Below are positions 32,775-43,066 of a stretch of DNA of 64,000 bases, in pieces (positions within the stretch are counted from its first letter, which is position 1; each line of letters begins with the position of its first letter). The DNA lies in the NCBI RefSeq assembly GCF_013426205.1, contig NC_089426.1:1612001-1676000 (forward strand), written 5' to 3'. The position numbers and the translations under genes are program-made. A model generated the notes under the pieces. It was not told where the DNA came from, did not search any database, and worked only from the letters and a program-made list of their open reading frames with translations. Source of the stretch: Metarhizium brunneum (lineage: Eukaryota; Ascomycota; Sordariomycetes; Hypocreales; Clavicipitaceae).

Positions 32775-35575
32775 CGTGTCTAATGGTAAATAGGCCACCG
32801 GGCCAGTGCAACATGGATGGAATTGGTACGTTGCACATGCGCCAAGGTGGGAATCTCGCGTGGCTGCCCTGCTCTGTGAGGTTCCGAACAAGAACTCACG
32901 GAGTCACGGCCGTGGGGCGCGGCCAACGCATTCTCATTTTGCGCACAATTCAGCGCGCGTCAGTCATGACACAGGCATCCGACATTTGGCATTGCAGTGC
33001 GTCGGGGCTCGAACGCCGCAGGCACCGCCAAAAACGCGGTGCGGTAGGACAAGGTCCTGAGCTGGCTCCCACAAGGTCTGCGGCTAGATCCTTATTGTCC
33101 TTGCCTCGCCTCGCCTTGCTGCACATGCCTGGCTCCTGTCCTATTCATGCTACTTGCGAATACCCAGGTGTTCGGGCCCTAGCCTTTCCTGCCTCACTGG
33201 TATGTATGGCTCACGCCGTACTTCAGACTTATGGCGCGATTGGCCCCGGTCACGGCGTATCGCAGCGTCTTCACTGTGCGACACGTGCACAAGATTTGTT
33301 GTCTCCTTTCTCACGTATGCGTCCGCGGTCCGTCTGCTGCATGCAAACTCATGGCCCCAATAGTGATAGGTGGATAGGATATTGGGCTGTATGTACAGAC
33401 TTGCGCCGACTAGGAAGGTAACGCTTCGTCGGGTCGGGTCGCCCACGCATGTACAATGTATTGCCACACAGCCGCAGTACCAGAGTCAAGAGTCATGAGC
33501 AGCAACAACACGAGGCTTCATGTATCTTTACAATCAAAGGTGAGCAAACCTAGCCCTTGCCAACGCCACAGGGCACGGTTGGTCAGAGACAATGCCGGGG
33601 CACCGGGATGTCAAAGAGCTTCATCCAAAAACGGCAACGTCACTCATTCATCTCAAGTTGCAGCCTATCAGCGGAGGGGGGCGCTAATGGATCACTGATG
33701 CCCTCGGCGAACTGATGGCGGCGCTGTGATTATGATCAATGCTTCTACGATAGCCAGAGTATGAACAGGCTGATATATCCCCAATGCCTACCGCAGCTCC
33801 AGTCCCGGCCATAGGAACTGCATGGCGCATGGCGATTGATGGTGTCACAAAAACCAATATCAATATTTGCCCTTGGCTGGTCTCAACCCCAGCTCACCGG
33901 ACGCATTGATAGTTTGGAACTACGTGATATATCAGCAAAAAGACGCGCGAGGGAGCTCCGAGTTGTTGTTGCTAGGAAACGCCCTACCGCCCCAATTTGC
34001 TATCCATGGGTAGGAGGGGGAGTGCAGGTACGTCTCACGTCATCGAACTGCTTCGAATTCCTTGCAGTGTGCTGTGCTCCAGATTTCTCATGAGACTTGG
34101 AGCAACTTGGGCCACTACCAAGCCAGGCGGGACACTGGGGCGCAAGAAGGAGACAGAATGTATCCCCCAGCTGGGGTGGCATCGGTTGAAATGACCAGCC
34201 GCAGGTATAACCACTGACGTATCCTCTGACACATTTGACTTGAAGATGCAGCCCGAATGTAAAAGAGCGCATGTACGGAGTACCCAGGTGTCACCACCAT
34301 TGTCAGTCAGTACTATGGCACTGCGATTGGGTTCAGTAGCCGACGTACGGGCCGCGTCGTTCGAAGCGGTGCATTCGGACATGATTTCTGCAATCCCATC
34401 CGAGGTCAATGTGATTGGCAGTGGCGTTTGTATCTGCCAGGATATGGTTTGGGAGAGCGCCTGAGACGCCATCTCGGCTGGACCGAGCCATGACAACCAC
34501 GAGGAATGGAAGCGACTGCCCGGCTGCTGAGTCTGCTGAGCATCCATTAGGAAATTCCCGCCAGATCAGGCCTTTCGCCGACATGTGATGTGCTGTCAAT
34601 GCGGAAACAAAGCAAGGCTGGCTCTAAGTGCTGTTGTTGGGGCACAAGTTAGGGTTCCAGGTGGAAGCGTTGCGAATCAGATCAACAAGATCCTACGAAT
34701 CACGATCTCGGACAAGGGTGCTGACTGCGTTCGGGGGCGCCTGCTCTCCAATCGCAAGTCTTTGCTCAGTAAGGATCACCCCTTCGCCCAGAATTTCTCT
34801 GTGCATATACAGCAACGTATTGAACGCGCCCGCACTTGTGAGCGACATCGTTTCCAATTCCGAATGACTCGCGAAACATGCACAACATTTCTTGGATTTT
34901 GGGTGTGGTTGGGGTTCCTGGTGGCAAATCTCAAGCATCTCCTTGACGCCGTCAAGGGCCTCTCCCCGAATATGATCCATGGACAGCTAGGCGGCACATG
35001 AAGCGCCACCAGTCCTTTATCCATCTAACCGGCACTAAGAATCTGCTCGCAAGCCAGTATGAACGTGTGATGGCGCAAAATGTCAAGAGCTCATCGGGGC
35101 CTGAGTCAGGGGGCTTGTCGGGGGTCCCTCCGTCGGACAACTTTTGCTCCGCCCGTCTGCATGCCCTGAGCGCCGCCGGGCATCGACGTCAACCGGTGCT
35201 TCGGCTTGGCCCGCTTCCTGTCCGTGGCCCGACAGTCGCCGGCAGTTTGTTCATCTCAGCTGTGCAGAGGCGGACAAGGGGCCATGCGCTTTGCTATGGA
35301 GGAGCCGAGGATGCTTGCTATTCGTCCGTCCCTGTGCAAAGGCAATTGAGTTTAATACCAGCCACTGCGCAGAGGGGAAGTATGAAATTCGACATCAAAA
35401 ATGGTTAGTGCTGCGCCATCCGCCAAAGGCCAAGGTGGGACGTCATTTCCCCTGATGGGCTTACCGGCTAAACTGGTGAGCAGACAACCGTGCCCAGGGA
35501 GATCTGGGAGGGGAATAATTTGGTCGGACATTATAGCTTAGACAGGGCTAAATTTTCCGGTTATTATCTGCTAGG

Positions 35576-35591
35576 ACATATGTACATATGT
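35576..35591. repeat. 16-bp perfect palindrome in an AT-rich stretch
   Basis: ACATATGTACATATGT is its own reverse complement, made of two overlapping ACATATGT units. Origin unknown. Confidence 0.55.
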
Positions 35592-35899
35592 ACATACAAA
35601 CCGAACCGGGACTCGGCGCACGTTCCTTCGACCATATAAAACAATCTACGACCATATAACGCCTGTTGATAGTGGCTTGGCTAGCAGTTGAAAATGGTGT
35701 CTGGCTTGCCCCCAGCATTGAGCTGACCTGCGGGTTGACGTTTCACTTGGTCTATTATTATATTGACGGAAATTCAGTTTATGCACTGTGTGAGCGGCTT
35801 GGCTCACATTCAACGAGGGAGTTCGAGTGCTGGAGGCCAAATGAACAATATCATCTTTTAGCCCTTGGGGGAGGATTCTGTTTCGGTTTGTGTACCGCT

Positions 35900-36250
35900 C
35901 AAATTTAAATCTCATGCGAGTTCCTGCACTCTACAGGTTTTATCAAACGTTTCTTAAGCCGTATAGGCTTTGCATGATGTGGGCGCACGTATAGTCCATG
36001 ACAGAATCTATTTGCCTATAATAGCAAGTGCATATAATTATATAGCATGCAGTTGTCTATGCCTATACACGCCGTTCCCTAAAAGAGTTATAGAAGTTTT
36101 AGACATCTAGGCTAGTATATGCCAGAGCGAACGTATATAAATAAATAAATATATCTTTATGTGCTGTAAGATGATTTAGTTACTGCAAGTTTATTAGTTC
36201 CGCACAAGTTCTCTATGCGTCGAGCGTAAACCCGTTCACATAGTAAATTT
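35900..36250. other. AT-rich segment with TATA/AAAT short repeats
   Basis: A visibly AT-rich stretch with TATAATTATA (about 36035) and an AAAT/ATAA run near 36135-36155. It stands out from the flanking sequence. It may be relict repeat DNA; no terminal repeats or coding remnants could be identified. Confidence 0.4.
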
Positions 36251-37630
36251 ACATATGATCCGAGTCCGGGGTGGGAGAGGTTTCACTTATATTCCCGGAC
36301 TGGCTGCGTCTCAACTCGATAGCCGGAGCAGCTATGCTTAAGATGTCTCGAACCAACCTTATAAAAGTCAACACAGCACAGGGTAGTACGGCGTGGTGTA
36401 TTTTGCGTGACTTGCATATCCAATGCACAGACACGTTCTACCGGTATCGGAATATCTAGTCGTCCGGCGCCTGTCTATCGTGTTGGTTTTTACAAGTCGG
36501 CGTGCATGCCGGCGGAGCAATGTTGGCCGTATTCACGTTCGGTTGGGTTCGGTGCCTCGACTGTTCCGGCCAAGATGCGGCGGTTTACTCAACAAGACGG
36601 GACCAACTGGAAATATCGCGCTTTGGCTAATGCTTCCTCAGTTGGACTTTTCTAACCCCTGGCTTGTGTAAGAGCTGTATGTTTCGTTGACATTTACGAA
36701 CAGGTACTGGTGGTGTCGCGATGGTGGTTCACGAGTTTGTCTAGGGAGCGTACATGGCTTATGCTCGGTCCTGTATGCCTCGTGTTCTTTGCAAAAGCCT
36801 CTTGTCTACGGTTATTGTTCATGTGTCGACATGGCGTTCTGGCTTCTTGTCCCATTGGCCGAGTCTATCTGAGTCGTGTGCTAAAGCACCGCTCATATTG
36901 GTAGCTGTTCATGGCGTGTCCAAGCGAGGCTTTCTTGCCATGTATTGAGTTGGGGTATGTAGCGTATGCCATTTCTACAGACTCTATGAAGATGTCCCAT
37001 TGGTGGTGCTTGGTGGCTGACTTGCGCTGGAGCGAATTATACTCATGAAGTATGGCACTTCAGCAGCGTGATGGCGCTGAAGACTGCGGAAACACTACGT
37101 GTGACGGGTTTTCTCGACGGTAGTTTCCCGCGAGTTTCTTTGGCTGGGTGTGCGTCAGGTTTAGTTCTTTCACACTTGGTGCTTAGTGTTGAAGAGTAGA
37201 CTGTATGAACAGATGGGCTCTTATGCTCAACGCTTTAAATCTACAAGACCCAAATGTCTCGCTGCCATGGAAATCTGCGCTTCCTCACGATAAAGATGCC
37301 AATTTCACAAATACAGTAGTAGGAGAAATAAAGTAAAAATTTATCTAAGTGACCCTATAGTGTGCCGCGCAGTACACTTGCTGATGTGATGGCGCGCTGG
37401 AGTAGATCTGACAACGGTTGAGAGTAAAACACCAGTCCAGGCCCCTGATGCCTTATGAGCAGTGCATCCTGACCGGTGTACGCTGACCAGCACTCGACGA
37501 TAGTCTTTCAAACGCGGACCCACGACGGTTGTTAAGCATGACCGTTGAGCCAAGAAAAGAAGAAAAAAAGAGGCAGCAATAGCGGCCCTTGCCCGAATGC
37601 CCCCGATATCCAGGTTACATGTGTTCCTCC

Positions 37631-38216
37631 TTAGCTCCGCCTCGCCGCGCTCTGTGTCCGTTCCGAGGTGATTCGAGTAGCACGAAAGTTGTAGAAGACG
37701 CGATCGATTTGAACGAAACCAAGTAGAACGAAGAGAATCTCCTCCAGGTGGAATCCTGGGCTCGACACGGCCAGCATCAGCCTATACGTCGCCACCAGGT
37801 AATAAGCAAGGGTGAGCGCCGCAAACAACCGCTCGACCCCTTGGTAGCGATGTGGTATTCTGCGCTTCTGTCTCAATTCGGCAGAGTCGTGCAACAGGAG
37901 CATATGCTTGGATACGCGGTTTGTCAACTCGCATGTCGACCAGTCTGTTGGATCCCAGTCCTGGTATTGGAAGCGTCCCTCGCCCTGGCATTCGGTTAGA
38001 TCCTGTCTCTTGTGCGGCCACGGACAAGGGCATACTGACGTCGATGTGGTAGACCCTGTAATGGCCCTCGCGAATCGGGTTGCGACGACGCTCCGCCATC
38101 TTGTACCAGGCGAATGCGACCTTTTCGAGAAGACATAGGCCCAGAGAGTTGGTGTGCCCGTCCGTCAGGACATGTCGGGGGAGGCGCCGTTGGATTTCTT
38201 CCGGCGACAGCTTCAT
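37631..38216 (-). CDS. Small membrane protein of unrecognised family
   Basis: Two exons: 38036-38216 and 37631-37944. A 91-nt intron with canonical GTATGC donor and AACAG acceptor joins them to 164 aa in one frame. An alternative in-frame join uses GTCAGT at 38038 and gives a slightly different middle. The N-terminal part (MKLSPEEIQRRLPRHVLTDG, then LLEKVAFAWYKMAERRRNPI) is amphipathic and basic. The C-terminal half has two hydrophobic segments (RLFAALTLAYYLVATYRLML and EEILFVLLGFVQI) and a polar basic tail. I recognise no family. Coding is supported by coherent helix-like composition on both sides of a proper intron, in otherwise gene-free DNA. Confidence 0.5.
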
Positions 38217-40035
38217 GTTGGAGGCTCAAGTAGGCGATGGTAAGCCGAGGTTGGTTGAGGTTGCAGCATGTCTCGCACTTGAGCTTTTATAGACGAGAGA
38301 GACGGGCATTTCGAGTTCAGGACAGTCTGTCAACAGACAGAGATCTGTGTTCGCAATCAATGGTGAGATATTCTGCTTACGTAGTTTGACTGCCACTGAC
38401 TGCGTGCGAATACACATGCATGAAAGGAGTGCCATTGTTGCGTTGTTGAGTATCTGCTGTTCAGCCGGTGTGTGGTGGCTTTAGCATCGTTGGACGGCAT
38501 TTCTAAACACGCAGTTCAAATCGATTACTTGGGAAAATGCGGGGTTTGCTTCTTGACTTGTCCATGTTTTGAAGCAACACCCAGGTAGATGCCTTGTTCG
38601 CACTGCGCTCCGTGACGCACTCTGCCACCGGTCTGAAACGCTTCCAACCATCACATGCAGTTTGTAGTCCTTGGGAACACCACTTGAACATGTAATTTTA
38701 CCCACGAAACCATTTTATGCCATTTATTTACTGTGCTAACTTAGCACGATGTGCTCAACATGACGTTTGCGCAGAGAATGCCCCAGAGCAAACTATGTCG
38801 AGAACTCTCTTGCCCACTTCCTACTTAAACTCAAGTAGCTTCAGCCTTTAATATGTGGAGGCGGATACAGAGCCATGAGTCGTCAATAGGAATGTTTTTT
38901 TTCCTCGTTTTCCTCCTTTCAGCGCCATTTACCGCGACGTGACCGCTGGCTTTCTGGGAGAGCGCTCATAAAACTCGTATAACCAACAGTGCATGGGCAT
39001 GGGGTAGCTACTCTGCAGCAACTCTTCTACCTATGAGAGTGTCCGTGTCACTACACAGATGACTGTTCAACTAGAGTTTGAGCGCTTCAGTAGGCAACGC
39101 CGTCCAGGTCCTTGCCGCTCTTGTCCCTTTCTGTCACCGAGAAAAGTCCTCGTGTCTTGGGATGCGACGACGACGACGAGTGATAAGAATATTTGGCCCT
39201 TCACAGTAGACCCCGCGAATATGGGAAATTGGACGCCGGCTCCGGCCCAAGTCAATCACCCATCATTCACAGTCGTGCTTCTGATGCGCCGCATGCCTTT
39301 CACGTCGTCGCCAGAGCTGTGACCAGGCTGGCCTTGATAGCCAGAGCCTGACGAGTACGCGTTTCCCGCCTGGTCAACCGAGACGGTGCCATCAGAGCTA
39401 CACGCGGCGTAAGCGACTCGTTGAATAGTATGGATCGCGGTAGGACGGAAGCAAATGCGAGGCCTGTTACGTTCGTCGCGGCGAACACGGTAGGGTTAAA
39501 GGTAGGTGGGCTAATAAGGGTTAGGGTTATATACTTCTCCGCGCTACCCACAACTTGTTAACTTATTGTTGCTAATCGCTATCTTAGCATGGATCAACCT
39601 CGAGTCACAAAAGCGCAGAAATAAAGGTATTTCCGTTGAAGCTATAACAGTTTGTCTCATCTAGCCATGTGGCAAGTAGTTCCTTGTCAAAGTTGTCCAA
39701 AACTACCTGCGTATACTTGACGCTGTTTCCAGAAATATCTCCCTTAAGCTACCCTAGCATTGAACTGTTTGACATAATTCTTCCTAAATAGGTTCATCTA
39801 AATACCATTTTACTCCCACAAGAGCAATGCTGGTTGTTTTGACAAACACATGGATTCCATCAGCAGTCGTCAAAGTCGACTTCATAGCCAGGTCAGATCT
39901 CAGGGGTAATTATAGTTCTCGGCACTTCTCTGCAAAAACCGCCATCAGTATCCAGCCTCGCAAATCAGATACTACAACCCCAAAAAAGCAACAGCCAACA
40001 AATTCAACCGCAAACTATGTGCGCTAACAAACAAC
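38217..40035. other. Gene-poor stretch with telomere-like repeat
   Basis: 1.8 kb without supportable genes. GGGTTAGGGTTA lies at 39518-39529 and TAGGGTTA at 39491-39498. An 83-codon minus-strand frame (39300-39551) spans these and is not called. Confidence 0.5.
39491..39529 (+). repeat. Short interstitial TTAGGG-like repeat
   Basis: TAGGGTTA at 39491-39498 and GGGTTAGGGTTA at 39518-39529 match the TTAGGG telomere unit of filamentous ascomycetes. With under three units it could be chance or a scar of repaired breakage. Gene content continues on both sides, so it is not a chromosome end. Confidence 0.4.
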
Positions 40036-42441
40036 TCATCGACTTTCCCCAGTCAACAGCTCCACCACAGGACCGGTATAGTCCGCCTCCAGCCCCAAGC
40101 TCATCAATCCCCCAATCTTGCTAGCCAGCGACTTGTTGCCCTCCACAGCAGCCAATATCTTGTCCTTCACGGCAAATTCTATCTGGAAATCAAGTAGCCA
40201 GCTTTTCAAACGGGCCGATCTATCTAACATGCTGAGTTGTGGCTCAGGACCCAGCGTGATCTGCACATCTACCTTGTGGTTCGGGTTTTGGGCAGGAATT
40301 TCTACAACGAGACCTGGCGTGTCAGGCATATCCTCCACGTGAATTTTGCAAGTAGTGACTACACCAGACACGTGCACTTTCAGCGCGGGCGGAATGCTCA
40401 TGAGAGAGAGAAATTTGAATTTCCACGTCTTTGTAGATTCGGATACGCTCAGACGTCCCGTGGATTGTTTGTAATCGAGTTTGATTTTGCGGTACTCTAT
40501 AGAATCGCCATTTTCTCGGCTCGGCTCGGCATCAGCATCGTCATGTGGATTCTCCAGGATGGCGAAGCCCCCGTCTTTCCCAACAACAATAATAACTTCG
40601 AGAGAAGTCGGATTCATACACCCGTTCTGTGGGAACAGATCTGCCTCAAGGGGGATAATTGATCCCTCAGGCGCGAGAACGGGGATCGTCTCGATCGAAC
40701 GGTACATTAGAATTTCCCGGTCGCCGTCGTAGATTGCCCCCGTGAATATGTCTACATGCCGGCCTGGTGGGACCCAAACGTTCGCGCTGGCAAGGTTGGT
40801 GGCTGGATTTCTTGGATGAACAATCGGCGCGACAACCAAGTGCGGCCCGAAGAAATACTCGTTGGGTTTCTCGTACGCTTCACTACGAGCTGGATACTCC
40901 CAGTACAACGGTCGAACTAGAGGTTCAGCGCCGCCGAGGAGATTTGTCGTCTGTAGGTAGGGAACCATTCTGTGTCGGAACTGCATAAAGTGTTCCATTG
41001 CGTAGCAATGTTCTGCGCGGAAATTCCACGGCTCCTTGGATGTCCACTGGCTGTAAGAAGAGTGTAGCCGGAATATCGGTGAGAACACACCATATTGAAC
41101 CCATCGAGTGGCCATCTCATCGTCTCGAATACCACCCATGTGGCCGCCGATATCATGACTCCACCATCCGTAGCCAACATTAGAAGCGGTAGCTGTGAAT
41201 TCGGGCTGGAACCGGAGCGATTCCCATGTTCGAATGGAATCTCCCGAAAAGCCGACCGGATATCGATGGCTACCTGGCCCTGCATATCGAGAGAATATGA
41301 TGCCCTTTCCTTCGCCATTTTGGTTGACATGGTCCTGGAAATGGAAATAATTCAATAACCAGAGCGGATCAAGGCCGGGAATTCGGGAGATGGGGCCTTG
41401 CTGCCAGTCGATCCACCAGAAATCGCAGGCTTCCTTCTCAATACTACGATGGAGAACACTCAGGAAGGCGTCCATGAATTTCGGATCAGTAGGATTGAAC
41501 AAAATCGGAGCCTTTTTGGATGTATCGTGTCCAATGGCCTTGGCCATGGTCTCGTACAAGTCCTCGTGGTGGTGAATACCGCCGTGAGGATGATCATTTA
41601 ACGTGATTTTCAAACCACGATCATGGAGGGCTTTTCCAAACCCAGAAGGATCAGGGAAGAGTTCTTTGTTCCAGCTATACCCTGTCCAGCCAGCGTGCGG
41701 GATATGATCACCTTTGACTTGATGCCAGTCCATGTCCACGACGGCAACAGACAGAGGGACACGACGCTTCGCAAACGTATCCATGAGTTGGATATACTCA
41801 TCTGCCGAATACGGATGATATCTACTCCACCAATTTCCTAATGCCCACCGTGGCAGAGCAGGTTGGCGGCCGGAAATATCATAAAAAGCCTTCATAGCAC
41901 CTTTGTAATCGTGTCCGTAGACAAACATGTATCCATCGATACGATCACCGCTTTTTCTAGGTGCGATAAAACCTTGCCCGTCAAAGAGCATGGTGTCGCT
42001 ATCGTCAAGCGTGGCAAACCCTGAACGCGATAAAATACCGTCGCCCATGTCACAACGCCCATCGACTTCATCGAGTGTTCTGGCCGTACCGCCCAGGTTA
42101 TCCTTTGCCGTCTCTCCATAGTGCCAGTCGGCCCCCCAGAGCGTAACTTTACTTGGGAATCCAATGGTGAAGCCGCTTCGACTGAACCGTCTCTTGTCAT
42201 ATGTGATGTGAAAGTTGTGAGCAACCACCTCGACGTGCTTCTCGGTGTCGTTGACAGTAAACTCTGGCGGGGTAAAGTTGCGGTTGATAGCAAAAGCCGA
42301 GGCACGGTCTTCAAAGACGCCATCTTCCGCCCATTCATATCGTAAAACGGTTTCGCCAAGGAGTGTGAAGCGGTATGTAGGGCCCGATATCACCGCCGCC
42401 GGATTTGCAAGGGGGTCGCAAGGAAATGCGTATTTATCCAT
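40036..42441 (-). CDS. GH31 glycoside hydrolase, alpha-glucosidase-like, probably intracellular
   Basis: Single exon, 801 aa from the ATG at 42441 (MDKYAFPCDPLANP). The GH31 core is complete. LGNWWSRYHPYS opens the barrel and VVDMDWH is the substrate-binding strand. The nucleophile aspartate is in FWWIDWQQG (about 345) and the acid/base aspartate in VGFSGDS (about 401). HDIGGHMGG and FRLHSSYSQ follow. A beta-sandwich C-terminus completes it. No signal peptide is present from this start, so a cytosolic enzyme acting on imported maltose- or isomaltose-type sugars is likely. The frame stays open to 42531, and the extra residues look weakly signal-like. The neighbouring Zn2Cys6 regulator lies just upstream on the same strand. 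Confidence 0.9.
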   Translation of the reverse strand: MDKYAFPCDPLANPAAVISGPTYRFTLLGETVLRYEWAEDGVFEDRASAFAINRNFTPPEFTVNDTEKHVEVVAHNFHITYDKRRFSRSGFTIGFPSKVTLWGADWHYGETAKDNLGGTARTLDEVDGRCDMGDGILSRSGFATLDDSDTMLFDGQGFIAPRKSGDRIDGYMFVYGHDYKGAMKAFYDISGRQPALPRWALGNWWSRYHPYSADEYIQLMDTFAKRRVPLSVAVVDMDWHQVKGDHIPHAGWTGYSWNKELFPDPSGFGKALHDRGLKITLNDHPHGGIHHHEDLYETMAKAIGHDTSKKAPILFNPTDPKFMDAFLSVLHRSIEKEACDFWWIDWQQGPISRIPGLDPLWLLNYFHFQDHVNQNGEGKGIIFSRYAGPGSHRYPVGFSGDSIRTWESLRFQPEFTATASNVGYGWWSHDIGGHMGGIRDDEMATRWVQYGVFSPIFRLHSSYSQWTSKEPWNFRAEHCYAMEHFMQFRHRMVPYLQTTNLLGGAEPLVRPLYWEYPARSEAYEKPNEYFFGPHLVVAPIVHPRNPATNLASANVWVPPGRHVDIFTGAIYDGDREILMYRSIETIPVLAPEGSIIPLEADLFPQNGCMNPTSLEVIIVVGKDGGFAILENPHDDADAEPSRENGDSIEYRKIKLDYKQSTGRLSVSESTKTWKFKFLSLMSIPPALKVHVSGVVTTCKIHVEDMPDTPGLVVEIPAQNPNHKVDVQITLGPEPQLSMLDRSARLKSWLLDFQIEFAVKDKILAAVEGNKSLASKIGGLMSLGLEADYTGPVVELLTGESR

Positions 42442-43066
42442 GGAGGCCGCAATTGGTGGTTGCAAGAAAACTGGGAAGGTTACCGCCGCCAGCTTCGAGG
42501 CTTTAAAAAAAAAAGACTGGTATGATGACAAGAGGATTGCCGAAAATTAGCTGCTGTTTCAAATCGAATCCGTTGTTTTCTGTTGCAAAGGAGGAATGTA
42601 ATGTGTATGCTCCAAGTTGTATGCTGAGCGTTCATGAACAACCAGCCTCCTTGGAGCTTCGCACTTGAAGTGGCGCTTGGAGTCAAGTAGCACCAGGAGC
42701 TATTGTGGGGGTCCTCGACCCCTCAAGTTGGCACCTAGGAGAATCCGGGAGATTCTGGGAACAAGAGCCGTCGTCAGGCTGTTAAGATTTGTTGAACTTG
42801 GTTGGGCGGTTGGATCTGCCGGTGGCTGTAGATCTCCACTTTGCCAATGATGATGTGCAGGCACGATGGCCATGGTTGGCTTTCATGTGCCTTTGTGTGC
42901 CTTCGGGTACCTTGATGTGGCTTCGTGTGGCCATTTCGGGAGCCATCCTATGTGGTCCAGTCCATCCAGCCTTCGACCAGCCAAGCCAGATGGCCCTGGG
43001 ACCACGGTTCCTCCAAAGTGAGGTTGTCCAGTGCCGTCTCATCACAAATGGTGGTTGAACCATCCG
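42442..43066. promoter_or_regulatory. Intergenic region upstream of the GH31 gene
   Basis: 625 bp between the regulator stop and the GH31 start. Nothing coding is supported. It is the expected promoter of the hydrolase and the place to look for binding of the adjacent regulator. Confidence 0.45.

Larger units (their letters stand above)
28765..37630. other. 8.9-kb gene-poor region
   Basis: No reading frame here shows a recognisable domain, coherent exon structure or consistent codon use. The longest frames (28993-29535 plus, 180 codons; 32762-33421 plus, 219 codons; 34035-34547 minus, 170 codons) overlap frames on the other strand and are not called. The region includes a hairpin (32746-32774), a 16-bp palindrome (35576-35591), an AT-rich stretch (about 35900-36250) and two TACGGAGTA motifs. 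No transposase or reverse transcriptase remnant was recognised. Confidence 0.6.

Noticed and set aside
34035..34547. 170-codon minus-strand frame
   Set aside because: Overlapping frames on both strands, no recognisable motif and no supporting splice structure.
37344..37361. Sequence resembling the phage SP6 promoter (ATCTAAGTGACCCTATAG)
   Set aside because: Three mismatches to the 18-nt consensus and no cloning-vector sequence around it; considered coincidence rather than vector contamination.
39300..39551. 83-codon minus-strand frame beside the telomere-like repeat
   Set aside because: Too short, no domain, and its start region includes the TTAGGG-like repeat.
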